Shown piece by piece: positions 1-5,700 of a stretch of DNA of 5,700 nucleotides (its first letter is position 1; the number at the start of each line of letters is the position of its first letter). The stretch is from contig JANXAA010000162.1 of NCBI GenBank assembly GCA_025061865.1, positions 1 through 5,700 on the forward strand, given 5' to 3'. The position numbers and the translations under genes are program-made. Origin of the DNA: Acidobacteriota bacterium. GTDB taxonomy: Bacteria > Acidobacteriota > HRBIN11. The notes beneath the pieces are model-generated. The model was not told the origin of the DNA. It ran no database searches and saw only the letters and a list, made by a program, of their open reading frames with translations.

Positions 1-1480
1 CAAGACCTCCTGTCGATGAGGGCTGAAAGGGTTGAAACAGTGTCCGGAGCCGCTCGGGTGGGATGCCGGGGCCCGTGTCCTGAACACTCAGGTGGACCCA
101 ATGTCCTTCTTGACGGGCCTTGAGCTGAAGCGTGCCGCCCTGGGGCATCGCCTGGAGGGCGTTCACGATGAGATTCCATAGGACTTGCTTGATCTGGTTC
201 TCGTCGGCCCGCAGGGTTAGCGACTCGGGGAGGACTTCCATCCACCATTGAATCGGCCCGTCGCCCGTCGGGATCATCTGGGCCAAGCGCACGACGTCCC
301 CGATGACCTGAGCCAGCGAAAAGACCCGGGCGTTCAGGGGGGCCGGGCTGGCAAATCGCACGAAGTGGTCGATGACATCCCGAAGGCGAGCCGTCTCCTT
401 AAGCAAGATCTCAATGACCGCCTGGTCCTCAGGCCGGCTCTGCTGGGCCAGGAGTTGAACGGCCGCGTGGACGGCCGCCAGGGGATTTTTGATCTCGTGG
501 GCCAGACCAGCGGCCATCTCGGCCGTGGCGCGCATCCGCTCGTGGAGTTGCTCCTGCCACTGACGTTTCAGGTCCTCGGTTACGTCCCGCAGGACCCACA
601 GCCACCAAAAGCTTCCCCGGGAGGCGTCCGGGAATCGACTCCCCTGGATGTCGTAAGTCCGCCCCAGAGGCGACGTTGAACGAAAGCGCCAGGTCGATTC
701 GGTCTGGAGCGTCGTCCCGTCCAGAGTCACGCCCAAGCGTTCCCACCAAGGCTGGTCATCGGTCCCGGGAAAAGTCCTGAGGATTGCTTGGGCTGTCGAA
801 TTGGCGAAGCTTATATGCCCATGGGCGTCTGTCAAGATCAAGCCGACGGGGAACTGCTGGACGACAAACTGAAGGACCTCTTGCGTGTGCTGGAGCTTCT
901 GGTGTTCCTCGACGGCCTGCCGTTGGGAACGCCGGGCATGCTCGGCCGGGATGCTCACCAGCCAGGCCGTCAGGAGGAACGCCGTCAGGTGGAGGAGCAA
1001 GTTGTACAAGGCCGGCTTGGTGGGTTCTGGGTCGACGGGGAACCACTCGGAGGCATAGACCGGGAGCCACCGGAACAGGACGCCCAGGACCATCAGTCCG
1101 TAGAAGATGACGGCTATGGCCGCCAAACGGAAGAGGCCCCCTCGGCTCAGGGCCAGCCCACTGACAGCGATGAATAGCACATACAGCATGCTCAAGGGGC
1201 TCCGGTAGGTACCCGTCAAGTATACCAGGGTCGTGATGGCGCTGAGGTCGAACAGGAACTGAAGGTAGAAGAGACCCTTTCCGAAACCCAGGGCCAGGTA
1301 CAGAAAGACACTGACCAGCGAATAGGTCAGGACATAGATGATCAATGTGTACAGGGGATGGACACTCAGGACCTCTTGAGCCACGACCTGGGTGACTACG
1401 ATCGAGCCCAGCACGACCGTGGCCACCAGGACCCGGATGGCCAGGTATCGCTCCAGTAGGGGCGACGTCGTACGGACCAC
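1..1480 (-). CDS. pilS: PilS-like membrane sensor histidine kinase, C-terminus cut off by window edge
   Basis: Sensor kinase expected to autophosphorylate and pass phosphate to a PilR-type regulator of pilin transcription. The frame is open from a GTG at 1480-1478 to the left edge, giving 493 visible residues. Residues about 12-177 hold around six hydrophobic segments. They include a PilS-like stretch with Q74, D78, LTG (88-90) and SP (94-95). A probable PAS domain follows (about 200-300, FPVGLILTDAHGHISFAN at 210-227). The HisKA H-box is AGLAHEIKNPL with phospho-acceptor H328. The ATPase N-box is NLIVNALQA (436-444), the G1 box is DTGPGIP (468-474) and the F-box region LFQPF is at 481-485. 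The second glycine box begins at the edge (TGGL), so perhaps 30-50 residues are missing. The GTG lies 2 bases after the pilC stop and has no clear Shine-Dalgarno, suggesting translational coupling. No ATG, GTG or TTG occurs in this frame for at least 13 codons upstream. Kinase identity is certain; the PilS name rests on domain layout plus position after pilC. Confidence 0.93.
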   Translation of the reverse strand, partial: MVRTTSPLLERYLAIRVLVATVVLGSIVVTQVVAQEVLSVHPLYTLIIYVLTYSLVSVFLYLALGFGKGLFYLQFLFDLSAITTLVYLTGTYRSPLSMLYVLFIAVSGLALSRGGLFRLAAIAVIFYGLMVLGVLFRWLPVYASEWFPVDPEPTKPALYNLLLHLTAFLLTAWLVSIPAEHARRSQRQAVEEHQKLQHTQEVLQFVVQQFPVGLILTDAHGHISFANSTAQAILRTFPGTDDQPWWERLGVTLDGTTLQTESTWRFRSTSPLGRTYDIQGSRFPDASRGSFWWLWVLRDVTEDLKRQWQEQLHERMRATAEMAAGLAHEIKNPLAAVHAAVQLLAQQSRPEDQAVIEILLKETARLRDVIDHFVRFASPAPLNARVFSLAQVIGDVVRLAQMIPTGDGPIQWWMEVLPESLTLRADENQIKQVLWNLIVNALQAMPQGGTLQLKARQEGHWVHLSVQDTGPGIPPERLRTLFQPFQPSSTGGL

Positions 1481-1482
1481 GA

Positions 1483-2685
1483 CTATCCGATCTTGCTGAC
1501 GAGACCGAAGATGGGTAGGTACATCGACACGACGATGGACCCGATCACAAGCCCCAAGAAGGCGATCATGACTGGTTCGATGAGGGCCATGAAGCCCTCA
1601 ACGGCAGCGTCGACCTCTTCTTCGTAGAACTCGGCGACCTTATTCATCATCGTATCCAAAGCCCCGGTCTGCTCGCCGACGCTGACCATGTGGGTGACGA
1701 TGGCTGGGAACACGCCCGTTCGGTCCATCGACTCGGCGATCCCCCGACCGGCCTCGACCTCTGTCCGGACCTTTAAGATCGCCTCCTCGACGACGGCGTT
1801 GCCCGATGTCTTGGCCGTGACCTCAAGGGCCTCGATGATGGGCACGCCGCTACTGATAAGGGTCGCCATCGTCCGGCAGAATCGGGCCACGGCGATCTTC
1901 CGCAGGACCCCGCCCAGGATCGGCGTGTGAAGGAGGAACCGGTCGATCGTCATCCGACCTGCGCGAGTCGTCTTGTACCACCGGCGGATGGCTATGAAGG
2001 CTACGACCAGCAAGATCAGGACGATCCATCCAAATCGCGTCAGGATGTTGCTTAAGGCGATGACGATGCGGGTCGGTAGAGGGAGCGTCGCCCCGAGCTC
2101 GGCGAATAGGTCTCGGAACGTGGGAATCACATACGTGAGGATGACCCACACGACGACGCTGGCGATGACGATCACGGCGGCCGGGTATGTCAAAGCCGAG
2201 CGGACGGCCCGACGGAGCTTTACGATCTTTTCCAGGTAGGCGGCCAACCGCTGGAGAATAGTGTCGAGGATCCCGCCCGCCTCGCCGGCGGCGACAAGGT
2301 TGCAGTAGAGGTCGTCGAACACCGTCGGATGCTTGCGAAGGGCACCCGCCAGGGACGAACCGGCCTCGACGTCGTCCCGGACCGCCGTCAGCGTCCGCTG
2401 GAACACCTTGTTCTGGGCTTGACCCGCCAGGATCTCCAAGCACTGCAGGATGGGCAGGCCCGCATCGATCATGACGGAAAACTGGCGCGTGAATACGGCC
2501 AGGTCCTTCAAGGGGACACCCCGACGGAGGAAGGGGAGGGCAATCTCCCGGCCCTTTTCCTTCAGCTGGTCGACGATGATCTGTTGACGCCGTAAGAGCG
2601 CCCGGGCTTCGTCCTTAGAACCCGCCTCGATGAGGCCCGTCATGACCTGGTCGCCCCGCCGACCCCGATATTCAAACGTCGGCAT
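1483..2685 (-). CDS. pilC: Type IV pilus inner-membrane platform protein PilC (GspF family)
   Basis: Polytopic inner-membrane protein that couples the PilB and PilT motors to pilin insertion or removal. The 400-residue product has the family's usual length and begins MPTFEYRGRRGDQVMTGLIEA, a typical PilC/GspF N-terminus. Two GspF repeats are visible. The first (about 65-188) contains FTRQFSVMIDAGLPILQCLEIL and VAAGEAGGILDTIL. The second (about 268-390) contains FCRTMATLISSGVPIIEALEV and the matching VSVGEQTGALDTMM. Hydrophobic segments lie at about 167-189, 216-236 and 370-392, the last near the C-terminus (IEPVMIAFLGLVIGSIVVSMYLPIF). An in-frame ATG at 2706 would add seven residues (MLNWRDG). 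I prefer the ATG at 2685 because GGAGG sits 6 bases before it and homology starts there, while the upstream ATG has no ribosome binding site and overlaps the spacer repeats. pilS starts 2 bases after the stop. Confidence 0.96.
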   Translation of the reverse strand: MPTFEYRGRRGDQVMTGLIEAGSKDEARALLRRQQIIVDQLKEKGREIALPFLRRGVPLKDLAVFTRQFSVMIDAGLPILQCLEILAGQAQNKVFQRTLTAVRDDVEAGSSLAGALRKHPTVFDDLYCNLVAAGEAGGILDTILQRLAAYLEKIVKLRRAVRSALTYPAAVIVIASVVVWVILTYVIPTFRDLFAELGATLPLPTRIVIALSNILTRFGWIVLILLVVAFIAIRRWYKTTRAGRMTIDRFLLHTPILGGVLRKIAVARFCRTMATLISSGVPIIEALEVTAKTSGNAVVEEAILKVRTEVEAGRGIAESMDRTGVFPAIVTHMVSVGEQTGALDTMMNKVAEFYEEEVDAAVEGFMALIEPVMIAFLGLVIGSIVVSMYLPIFGLVSKIG

Positions 2686-2691
2686 GCCGTC

Positions 2692-2696
2692 CCTCC
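2692..2696 (-). promoter_or_regulatory. Shine-Dalgarno site of pilC
   Basis: On the minus strand GGAGG is followed by six bases and then the ATG at 2685. This is near-ideal spacing and decides the pilC start over the ATG at 2706. The first unit of the 8-base repeat array (2697-2704) directly abuts this site. Confidence 0.85.
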
Positions 2697-2744
2697 AGTT
2701 CAGCAACTCGGCAGTTCGGCAATTCGGGAGTTGAGCAATAAAGC
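2697..2744 (+). repeat. Degenerate 8-base tandem repeat array, six units, left arm of pilT-pilC spacer
   Basis: Read on the plus strand, six consecutive octamers follow one another without gaps: agttcagc, aactcggc, agttcggc, aattcggg, agttgagc, aataaagc. The consensus is roughly ARTTCGGC and the last unit has decayed most. The cgg core recurs at 2709, 2717 and 2725, exactly 8 bases apart. The period is not a multiple of three, and pilC is not expected to be translated here. I do not recognise the family. Confidence 0.65.
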
Positions 2745-2839
2745 AGGGAGGCAGATAAAGGGCTAGGAAAAGGGTCCTTCCGACCGATACTCACCCTCAC
2801 CCATCTGCCTACCTGGACGAACCGCTGAACTCCCGAGTT
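2721..2839. repeat. Long imperfect inverted repeat (two-part hairpin) in pilT-pilC spacer
   Basis: The outer arms 2721-2736 and 2824-2839 are complementary at 14 of 16 positions. The inner arms 2744-2756 and 2803-2815 are complementary at 12 of 13. The arms are separated by 7 bases on one side and 8 on the other, and the apical loop is 2757-2802. Together this makes a foldable element of about 119 bases between the pilT stop and the pilC ribosome binding site. No run of T follows it on the minus strand, so it does not look like a standard intrinsic terminator. It could be a REP/MITE-like element or an mRNA processing or stability hairpin; the sequence does not say which. Confidence 0.7.
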
Positions 2840-2847
2840 CCCGAATG
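2816..2847 (-). repeat. Opposed 8-base repeat array, right arm of pilT-pilC spacer
   Basis: Read on the minus strand the octamers are cattcggg, aactcggg, agttcagc and ggttcgtc, the same degenerate NNTTCGGN type as the left arm but in inverted orientation. The unit agttcagc is identical to the first unit of the left arm (2697-2704). The array begins 9 bases after the pilT stop codon. Confidence 0.6.
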
Positions 2848-2856
2848 ACTATTGCA

Positions 2857-3957
2857 TCACCGGGCCGGTCGAGCCGCCGGCTGACCCCCACGACGGCTGA
2901 TCAGGTCCGTCAGCTCGTCCGGGTCGTGGGACACGCTAAGGGCCGTCTCCATCGTGATCTTCCGGCTCAGGTAAAGCTGAGCCAGCGACTGGTTAAAGGT
3001 CTGCATCCCGTGTTGAATCTGACCCGTCTGCATGACGCCATAAATTTGGTGGATCTTGTCCTCCCGGATGAGATGCCGAATGGCCTTATTCGGGATTAGG
3101 ACCTCGCAGGCCAACACGCGGCCCCGACCGTCCGCCCGGGGAAGCAGGGCCTGACAGATGATGCCCTGCAGGATCAGGGCCAACTGAGCCCGGACCTGAG
3201 GTTGTTGGTGCTGAGGAAACACGTCTACGATCCGGTGGATCGTCTCGGCCGCCGAGTTCGTGTGCAGGGTCGCAAAGGTCAAGTGCCCTGTCTCGGCGAT
3301 CCGGATGGCCGTCTCAATCGTCTCCAGGTCGCGCATCTCCCCGACTAAGACGACGTCCGGGTCTTGTCGTAAGACAGCCCGCAGGGCATTGGCAAACGAA
3401 TGAGTGTCGTTGTGAACCTCCCGCTGATTGACCATGGCTCGCTTATGGTGGTGGATATACTCGATGGGGTCCTCAATGGTCACGATGTGCACGGGTCGCT
3501 CTCGGTTGATCTTGTCGATCATCGCCGCCAGGGTCGTCGACTTGCCGCTCCCCGTCGGACCCGTCACTAATACGAGGCCCCGCGGCTTGCTACAGAGCGT
3601 CTGCACGATGGGCGGGAGGCCCAGCTCCTCGAACCCCCGGATCTCGAAAGGAATCAGACGAAAGGCCCCAGCGGTGGACCCCCTTTGGAAGTACACGTTG
3701 GCCCGAAATCGGCCGACGTCCTTTACCCCAAAGGAAAAGTCCAGCTCGAGATTTTCCTCCAGCCGCTTCTTCTGCGAGTCGGTCAGGACACTGTAACACA
3801 GCCGCTTCGTGTCGACCGGCGTCAATTTGGGGAAGTCCGACAAGGGGACCAACGCCCCGTGAATCCGCACGATGGGGTGGTGGCCCGTCGTGATGTGGAG
3901 GTCCGTCCCCTCCATCTCGATCAGGCGCTTCAAAAGGTCATGAAGCGTGAACGACAT
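2857..3957 (-). CDS. pilT: Type IV pilus retraction ATPase PilT
   Basis: Cytoplasmic hexameric ATPase of the secretion-superfamily type that powers pilus depolymerisation, hence twitching and surface sensing. The 366-residue product has a PAS-like N-terminal part (about 1-100, with GTDLHITTGHHPIVRIHG at 17-34). The Walker A motif is GPTGSGKS (133-140, K139). The Asp box is VTIEDPIEY (159-167, with E162 and D163), and the atypical Walker B is VVLVGEMRD with E207. The His box is TGHLTFATLHTN, with H225 and H232. VNQREV (176-181) is typical of PilT. There is no tetracysteine zinc motif, unlike PilB. The retraction-specific helix, canonically AIRNLIRE, reads AIRHLIRE at 292-299. The tail after DLISRR is a short Arg/Ala/Pro-rich extension, and the protein is slightly longer than the roughly 345 residues of well-known PilTs. 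The ATG at 3957 has a strong ribosome binding site. PilU is a less likely alternative, given the single copy between pilB and pilC. Confidence 0.96.
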   Translation of the reverse strand: MSFTLHDLLKRLIEMEGTDLHITTGHHPIVRIHGALVPLSDFPKLTPVDTKRLCYSVLTDSQKKRLEENLELDFSFGVKDVGRFRANVYFQRGSTAGAFRLIPFEIRGFEELGLPPIVQTLCSKPRGLVLVTGPTGSGKSTTLAAMIDKINRERPVHIVTIEDPIEYIHHHKRAMVNQREVHNDTHSFANALRAVLRQDPDVVLVGEMRDLETIETAIRIAETGHLTFATLHTNSAAETIHRIVDVFPQHQQPQVRAQLALILQGIICQALLPRADGRGRVLACEVLIPNKAIRHLIREDKIHQIYGVMQTGQIQHGMQTFNQSLAQLYLSRKITMETALSVSHDPDELTDLISRRGGQPAARPAR

Positions 3958-3963
3958 CGCCCT

Positions 3964-3969
3964 ACCTCC
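3964..3969 (-). promoter_or_regulatory. Shine-Dalgarno site of pilT
   Basis: GGAGGT on the minus strand lies six bases before the pilT ATG at 3957, and no competing upstream start carries a similar site. It supports independent translation initiation of pilT after the 122-base spacer. Confidence 0.85.
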
Positions 3970-3978
3970 GTCCCGCCC

Positions 3979-4017
3979 GTTCGGGATTCGGCCGTCCGGC
4001 CATCCGGCCGTTCGGTC
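3979..4017 (+). repeat. Degenerate 8-base repeat array, left arm of pilB-pilT spacer
   Basis: On the plus strand the units are gttcggg (7 bases), attcggcc, gtccggcc, atccggcc and gttcggtc. After the first unit the core recurs every 8 bases. The consensus RTYCGGCC resembles the NNTTCGGC repeats of the pilT-pilC spacer but is more GC-rich. Confidence 0.65.
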
Positions 4018-4068
4018 GTGGACAAAAAGACCGGTCGCCTGCCGAGCCTATGGGCCGGATGGCTGAAT
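3986..4068. repeat. Inverted repeat with two alternative pairing registers in pilB-pilT spacer
   Basis: Arms 3986-4001 and 4053-4068 are complementary at 14 of 16 positions with a 51-base loop. Because the arms are built of octamers, a shifted register also pairs: 3999-4009 with 4053-4063 is a perfect 11-base match. The two hairpins exclude each other because they share the right arm. The loop holds the short palindrome gaccggtc (4029-4036) next to a run of five A, which is five T on the transcribed strand. Confidence 0.65.
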
Positions 4069-4076
4069 GGCCAGAC
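4037..4076 (-). repeat. Opposed 8-base repeat array, right arm of pilB-pilT spacer
   Basis: Read on the minus strand, starting 3 bases after the pilB stop, the octamers are gtctggcc, attcagcc, atccggcc, cataggct and cggcaggc. The first three fit the RTYCGGCC pattern of the left arm and the last two are decayed. The unit atccggcc is identical to one in the left arm (4002-4009). Confidence 0.55.
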
Positions 4077-4079
4077 CCC

Positions 4080-5700
4080 CTACTTCACCGTCTCCCGTAA
4101 GACCTCCTCGATGGTCGTGACGCCGTTCATGACCTTGATGAGGCCGCTCCGACGTAGAGTGATCATCCCTTTCTCGACGGCGACCCGCCGGATCTCGAGG
4201 GCTGACGCCCCTGACAGGACCATGTCCCGGATGTCGTCGTCGAACTCCAGGACCTCGAATAGGCCGATGCGCCCCCGGTATCCTGTGTTGTTGCAGCGGC
4301 TACATCCCCGGCCCTTGTAGACCTTAATGGACTTCGCCTCCTCGGGCGTGAAGCCGACCTCGATGAGGGTCTGGGTCGGGACCTTGACCTCCTCCTTACA
4401 CTCGGAGCAGACCCGGCGGACGAGCCGCTGGGCCTGGATAAGATGGACCGACGTAGCGACCAAGAAGGGCTCGATGCCCATATTCATCAGCCGGGTGACC
4501 GTGCTCGGGGCGTCGTTCGTATGCAGGGTCGAGAGGACCAGGTGACCCGTCAAGGCCGCCTTGATAGCGATCTCGGCCGTCTCGAAGTCGCGAATCTCCC
4601 CGACCAGGATGATGTTCGGGTCCTGCCGCAGGAAGGACCGGAGGGCCGCCGCAAAAGTCAGGCCGATGGCCTCATTGACCTGAAGCTGATTAATCCCGAA
4701 GAGGTTGAACTCGACAGGGTCCTCGGCCGTCAGGATGTTGACCTCCGTCGTGTTCAGGCGGGAGATGGCCGAGTATAAGGTATTCGTCTTGCCGCTTCCG
4801 GTCGGCCCCGTCACGAGGATCATCCCCCAGGGCTTCGTGATGGCCCGTTCAAAACGCTCCAGCGACTCGGGCTCGAAGCCCAGTTTTGTCATGTCCAAAA
4901 ACAGTCGCTCGGGGTCCAGGATCCGGATGACGACCTTCTCACCCCAGATGGTCGGCAGGACCGAGACCCGAAAGTCCAACGTCTTCATTCGGTCCTCGAC
5001 CCGCAGACGCATCTTGATCCGACCGTCTTGGGGAAGTCGCTTTTCGGCGATGTCCAAGCGGGACATGACTTTGATGCGAGATACGATAGCGTCCCGCAGC
5101 TTGATGGGCGGGCTAAAGATGGGGTGAAGAACCCCGTCGATGCGATACCGGACCCGCATCTCCTTCTCGTAAGGCTCGATATGGATGTCGCTGGCCTCCT
5201 GCCGGACCGCCTCATAGATGATCTTATTGACGAGGCGGATAATAGGCCGCTCCTCGGCGGCCTTCATAAGGGACTCAGTGTCCAACGAGATGTCCTCGGC
5301 CAGCTCCTCGATAGCCTCGTTGCCCAATTCGGCATCAATCAGTTCCTCAAAGCTAGGTTCTCCGGCGACACCTACCGAGGCGCCCGTCGGAGTCCGCGGG
5401 AGGTCGATCCCGTGTTCACCCCCGTAGTACTTCCGGATGGCCTCTAAGATCATCGTCTCGGGGGCGACGACGGGCTCGACCGAATAGTTCGTCGCGAACT
5501 CGACTTGGGTGATGGCTTCCAAGTCCGTCGGGTCCGACATAGCGACCATCAGCGTCGGGCCCGACTTGCTGACTGGGATCAGCAAGAAACGCCGGCATAG
5601 TTCAGCCGGAACCAGCCGGATCAGGGCAGCGTCAATTTCAAAGTGCCGGAGGTTGATGGCCGGGACGCCGTGCTTCTTGCTGAGGAAATCAGCCAGCTCT
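4080..5700 (-). CDS. pilB: Type IV pilus extension ATPase PilB, N-terminus beyond right edge
   Basis: Cytoplasmic hexameric ATPase that powers pilin polymerisation through PilC. The frame is open to the right edge, with 539 residues visible from the codon at 5699-5697. A TTG at 5585 is not the start, because family-like sequence continues upstream (FLSKKHGVPAINLRHFEID, then LIRLVPAELCRRF). Perhaps 20-40 residues are missing. Numbering visible residues: a T2SSE_N/MshEN-type domain covers about 1-90. An acidic linker follows (about 93-148). The ATPase core has Walker A GPTGSGKT (298-305, K304), Asp box ILTAEDP (E326, D327), atypical Walker B ILVGEIRD with E368, and His box TGHLVLSTLHTND with H386 and H393. 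A zinc tetracysteine (C431, C434, C466, C469) is characteristic of PilB/GspE and absent from PilT. GspE of a type II secretion system is the main alternative, but the adjacent pilT makes pilB much more likely. Confidence 0.96.
   Translation of the reverse strand, partial: ELADFLSKKHGVPAINLRHFEIDAALIRLVPAELCRRFLLIPVSKSGPTLMVAMSDPTDLEAITQVEFATNYSVEPVVAPETMILEAIRKYYGGEHGIDLPRTPTGASVGVAGEPSFEELIDAELGNEAIEELAEDISLDTESLMKAAEERPIIRLVNKIIYEAVRQEASDIHIEPYEKEMRVRYRIDGVLHPIFSPPIKLRDAIVSRIKVMSRLDIAEKRLPQDGRIKMRLRVEDRMKTLDFRVSVLPTIWGEKVVIRILDPERLFLDMTKLGFEPESLERFERAITKPWGMILVTGPTGSGKTNTLYSAISRLNTTEVNILTAEDPVEFNLFGINQLQVNEAIGLTFAAALRSFLRQDPNIILVGEIRDFETAEIAIKAALTGHLVLSTLHTNDAPSTVTRLMNMGIEPFLVATSVHLIQAQRLVRRVCSECKEEVKVPTQTLIEVGFTPEEAKSIKVYKGRGCSRCNNTGYRGRIGLFEVLEFDDDIRDMVLSGASALEIRRVAVEKGMITLRRSGLIKVMNGVTTIEEVLRETVK

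Noticed and set aside
248..1177. Open plus-strand frames of 108-143 codons opposite pilS
   Set aside because: They are antisense to a continuous histidine kinase with all expected motifs; their Arg/Gly/Pro-rich translations show no family resemblance.
2697..2847. Small CRISPR-like array in the pilT-pilC spacer
   Set aside because: The units are 8 bases long, contiguous, degenerate and inverted between arms; there are no spacers of regular length.
2686..2856. Internal promoter before pilC, including a sigma-54 type
   Set aside because: T-rich patches occur on the minus strand near 2737-2760, but I found no paired -35/-10 or -24/-12 elements at proper spacing.
4024..4036. Possible intrinsic terminator after pilB: palindrome gaccggtc followed by five T on the minus strand
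   Set aside because: The palindrome is self-complementary with no loop, so it cannot form a usable hairpin, and I found no longer GC-rich stem directly before the T run.
3685..4320. 211-codon plus-strand frame across the pilT start, the spacer and the pilB end
   Set aside because: It is antisense to conserved parts of PilT and PilB and runs through the repeat spacer. The translation has no recognisable domain, and GC-rich codon bias explains the open frame.
5583..5585. TTG at 5585 as the pilB start
   Set aside because: The frame is open to the window edge and the upstream residues match the N-terminal domain of PilB/GspE ATPases, so the true start lies outside the window.

Overview
This window holds the core of a type IV pilus (T4P) motor operon, all on the minus strand, so it reads from right to left: pilB (extension ATPase, 5' end beyond the right edge), pilT (retraction ATPase), pilC (inner-membrane platform) and pilS (membrane sensor histidine kinase, 3' end beyond the left edge). 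The four genes are assigned from clear protein motifs. Coding sequence fills the window apart from two intergenic spacers of 122 and 171 bases. No RNA gene, transposase, CRISPR array or plus-strand gene can be supported.

The DNA is GC-rich (by eye near 60%). T4P genes of this type point to a bacterium, most likely an outer-membrane (diderm) lineage. The order pilB-pilT-pilC-pilS, with pilT between pilB and pilC and pilS directly after pilC, is the one known from Geobacter and Myxococcus and their relatives. It differs from the gammaproteobacterial pilB-pilC-pilD cluster, where pilT lies elsewhere. A deltaproteobacterium-like, acidobacterium-like or other deep diderm lineage is plausible, but the sequence does not settle the phylum. 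pilR and pilA would be expected just past the left edge.

Layout from right to left: pilB occupies 5700-4080. A 122-base spacer (4079-3958) carries degenerate 8-base repeats in two opposed arms. pilT follows (3957-2857) with a strong ribosome binding site. A 171-base spacer (2856-2686) carries a related 8-base repeat pattern and a long two-part inverted repeat. pilC follows (2685-1483), again with a strong ribosome binding site, and then pilS, starting on a GTG only 2 bases after the pilC stop.

The genes work as one machine. PilB and PilT are hexameric cytoplasmic ATPases that drive pilus polymerisation and depolymerisation through PilC. PilS is the sensor kinase that, with the response regulator PilR, normally controls pilin transcription. 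The coding genes are conventional. The least explained signal is the pair of spacers, each with a 16-base inverted repeat (14 of 16 matching) built from 8-base repeats of the type NNTTCGGC. I see no evidence of a new multi-gene system in this window.
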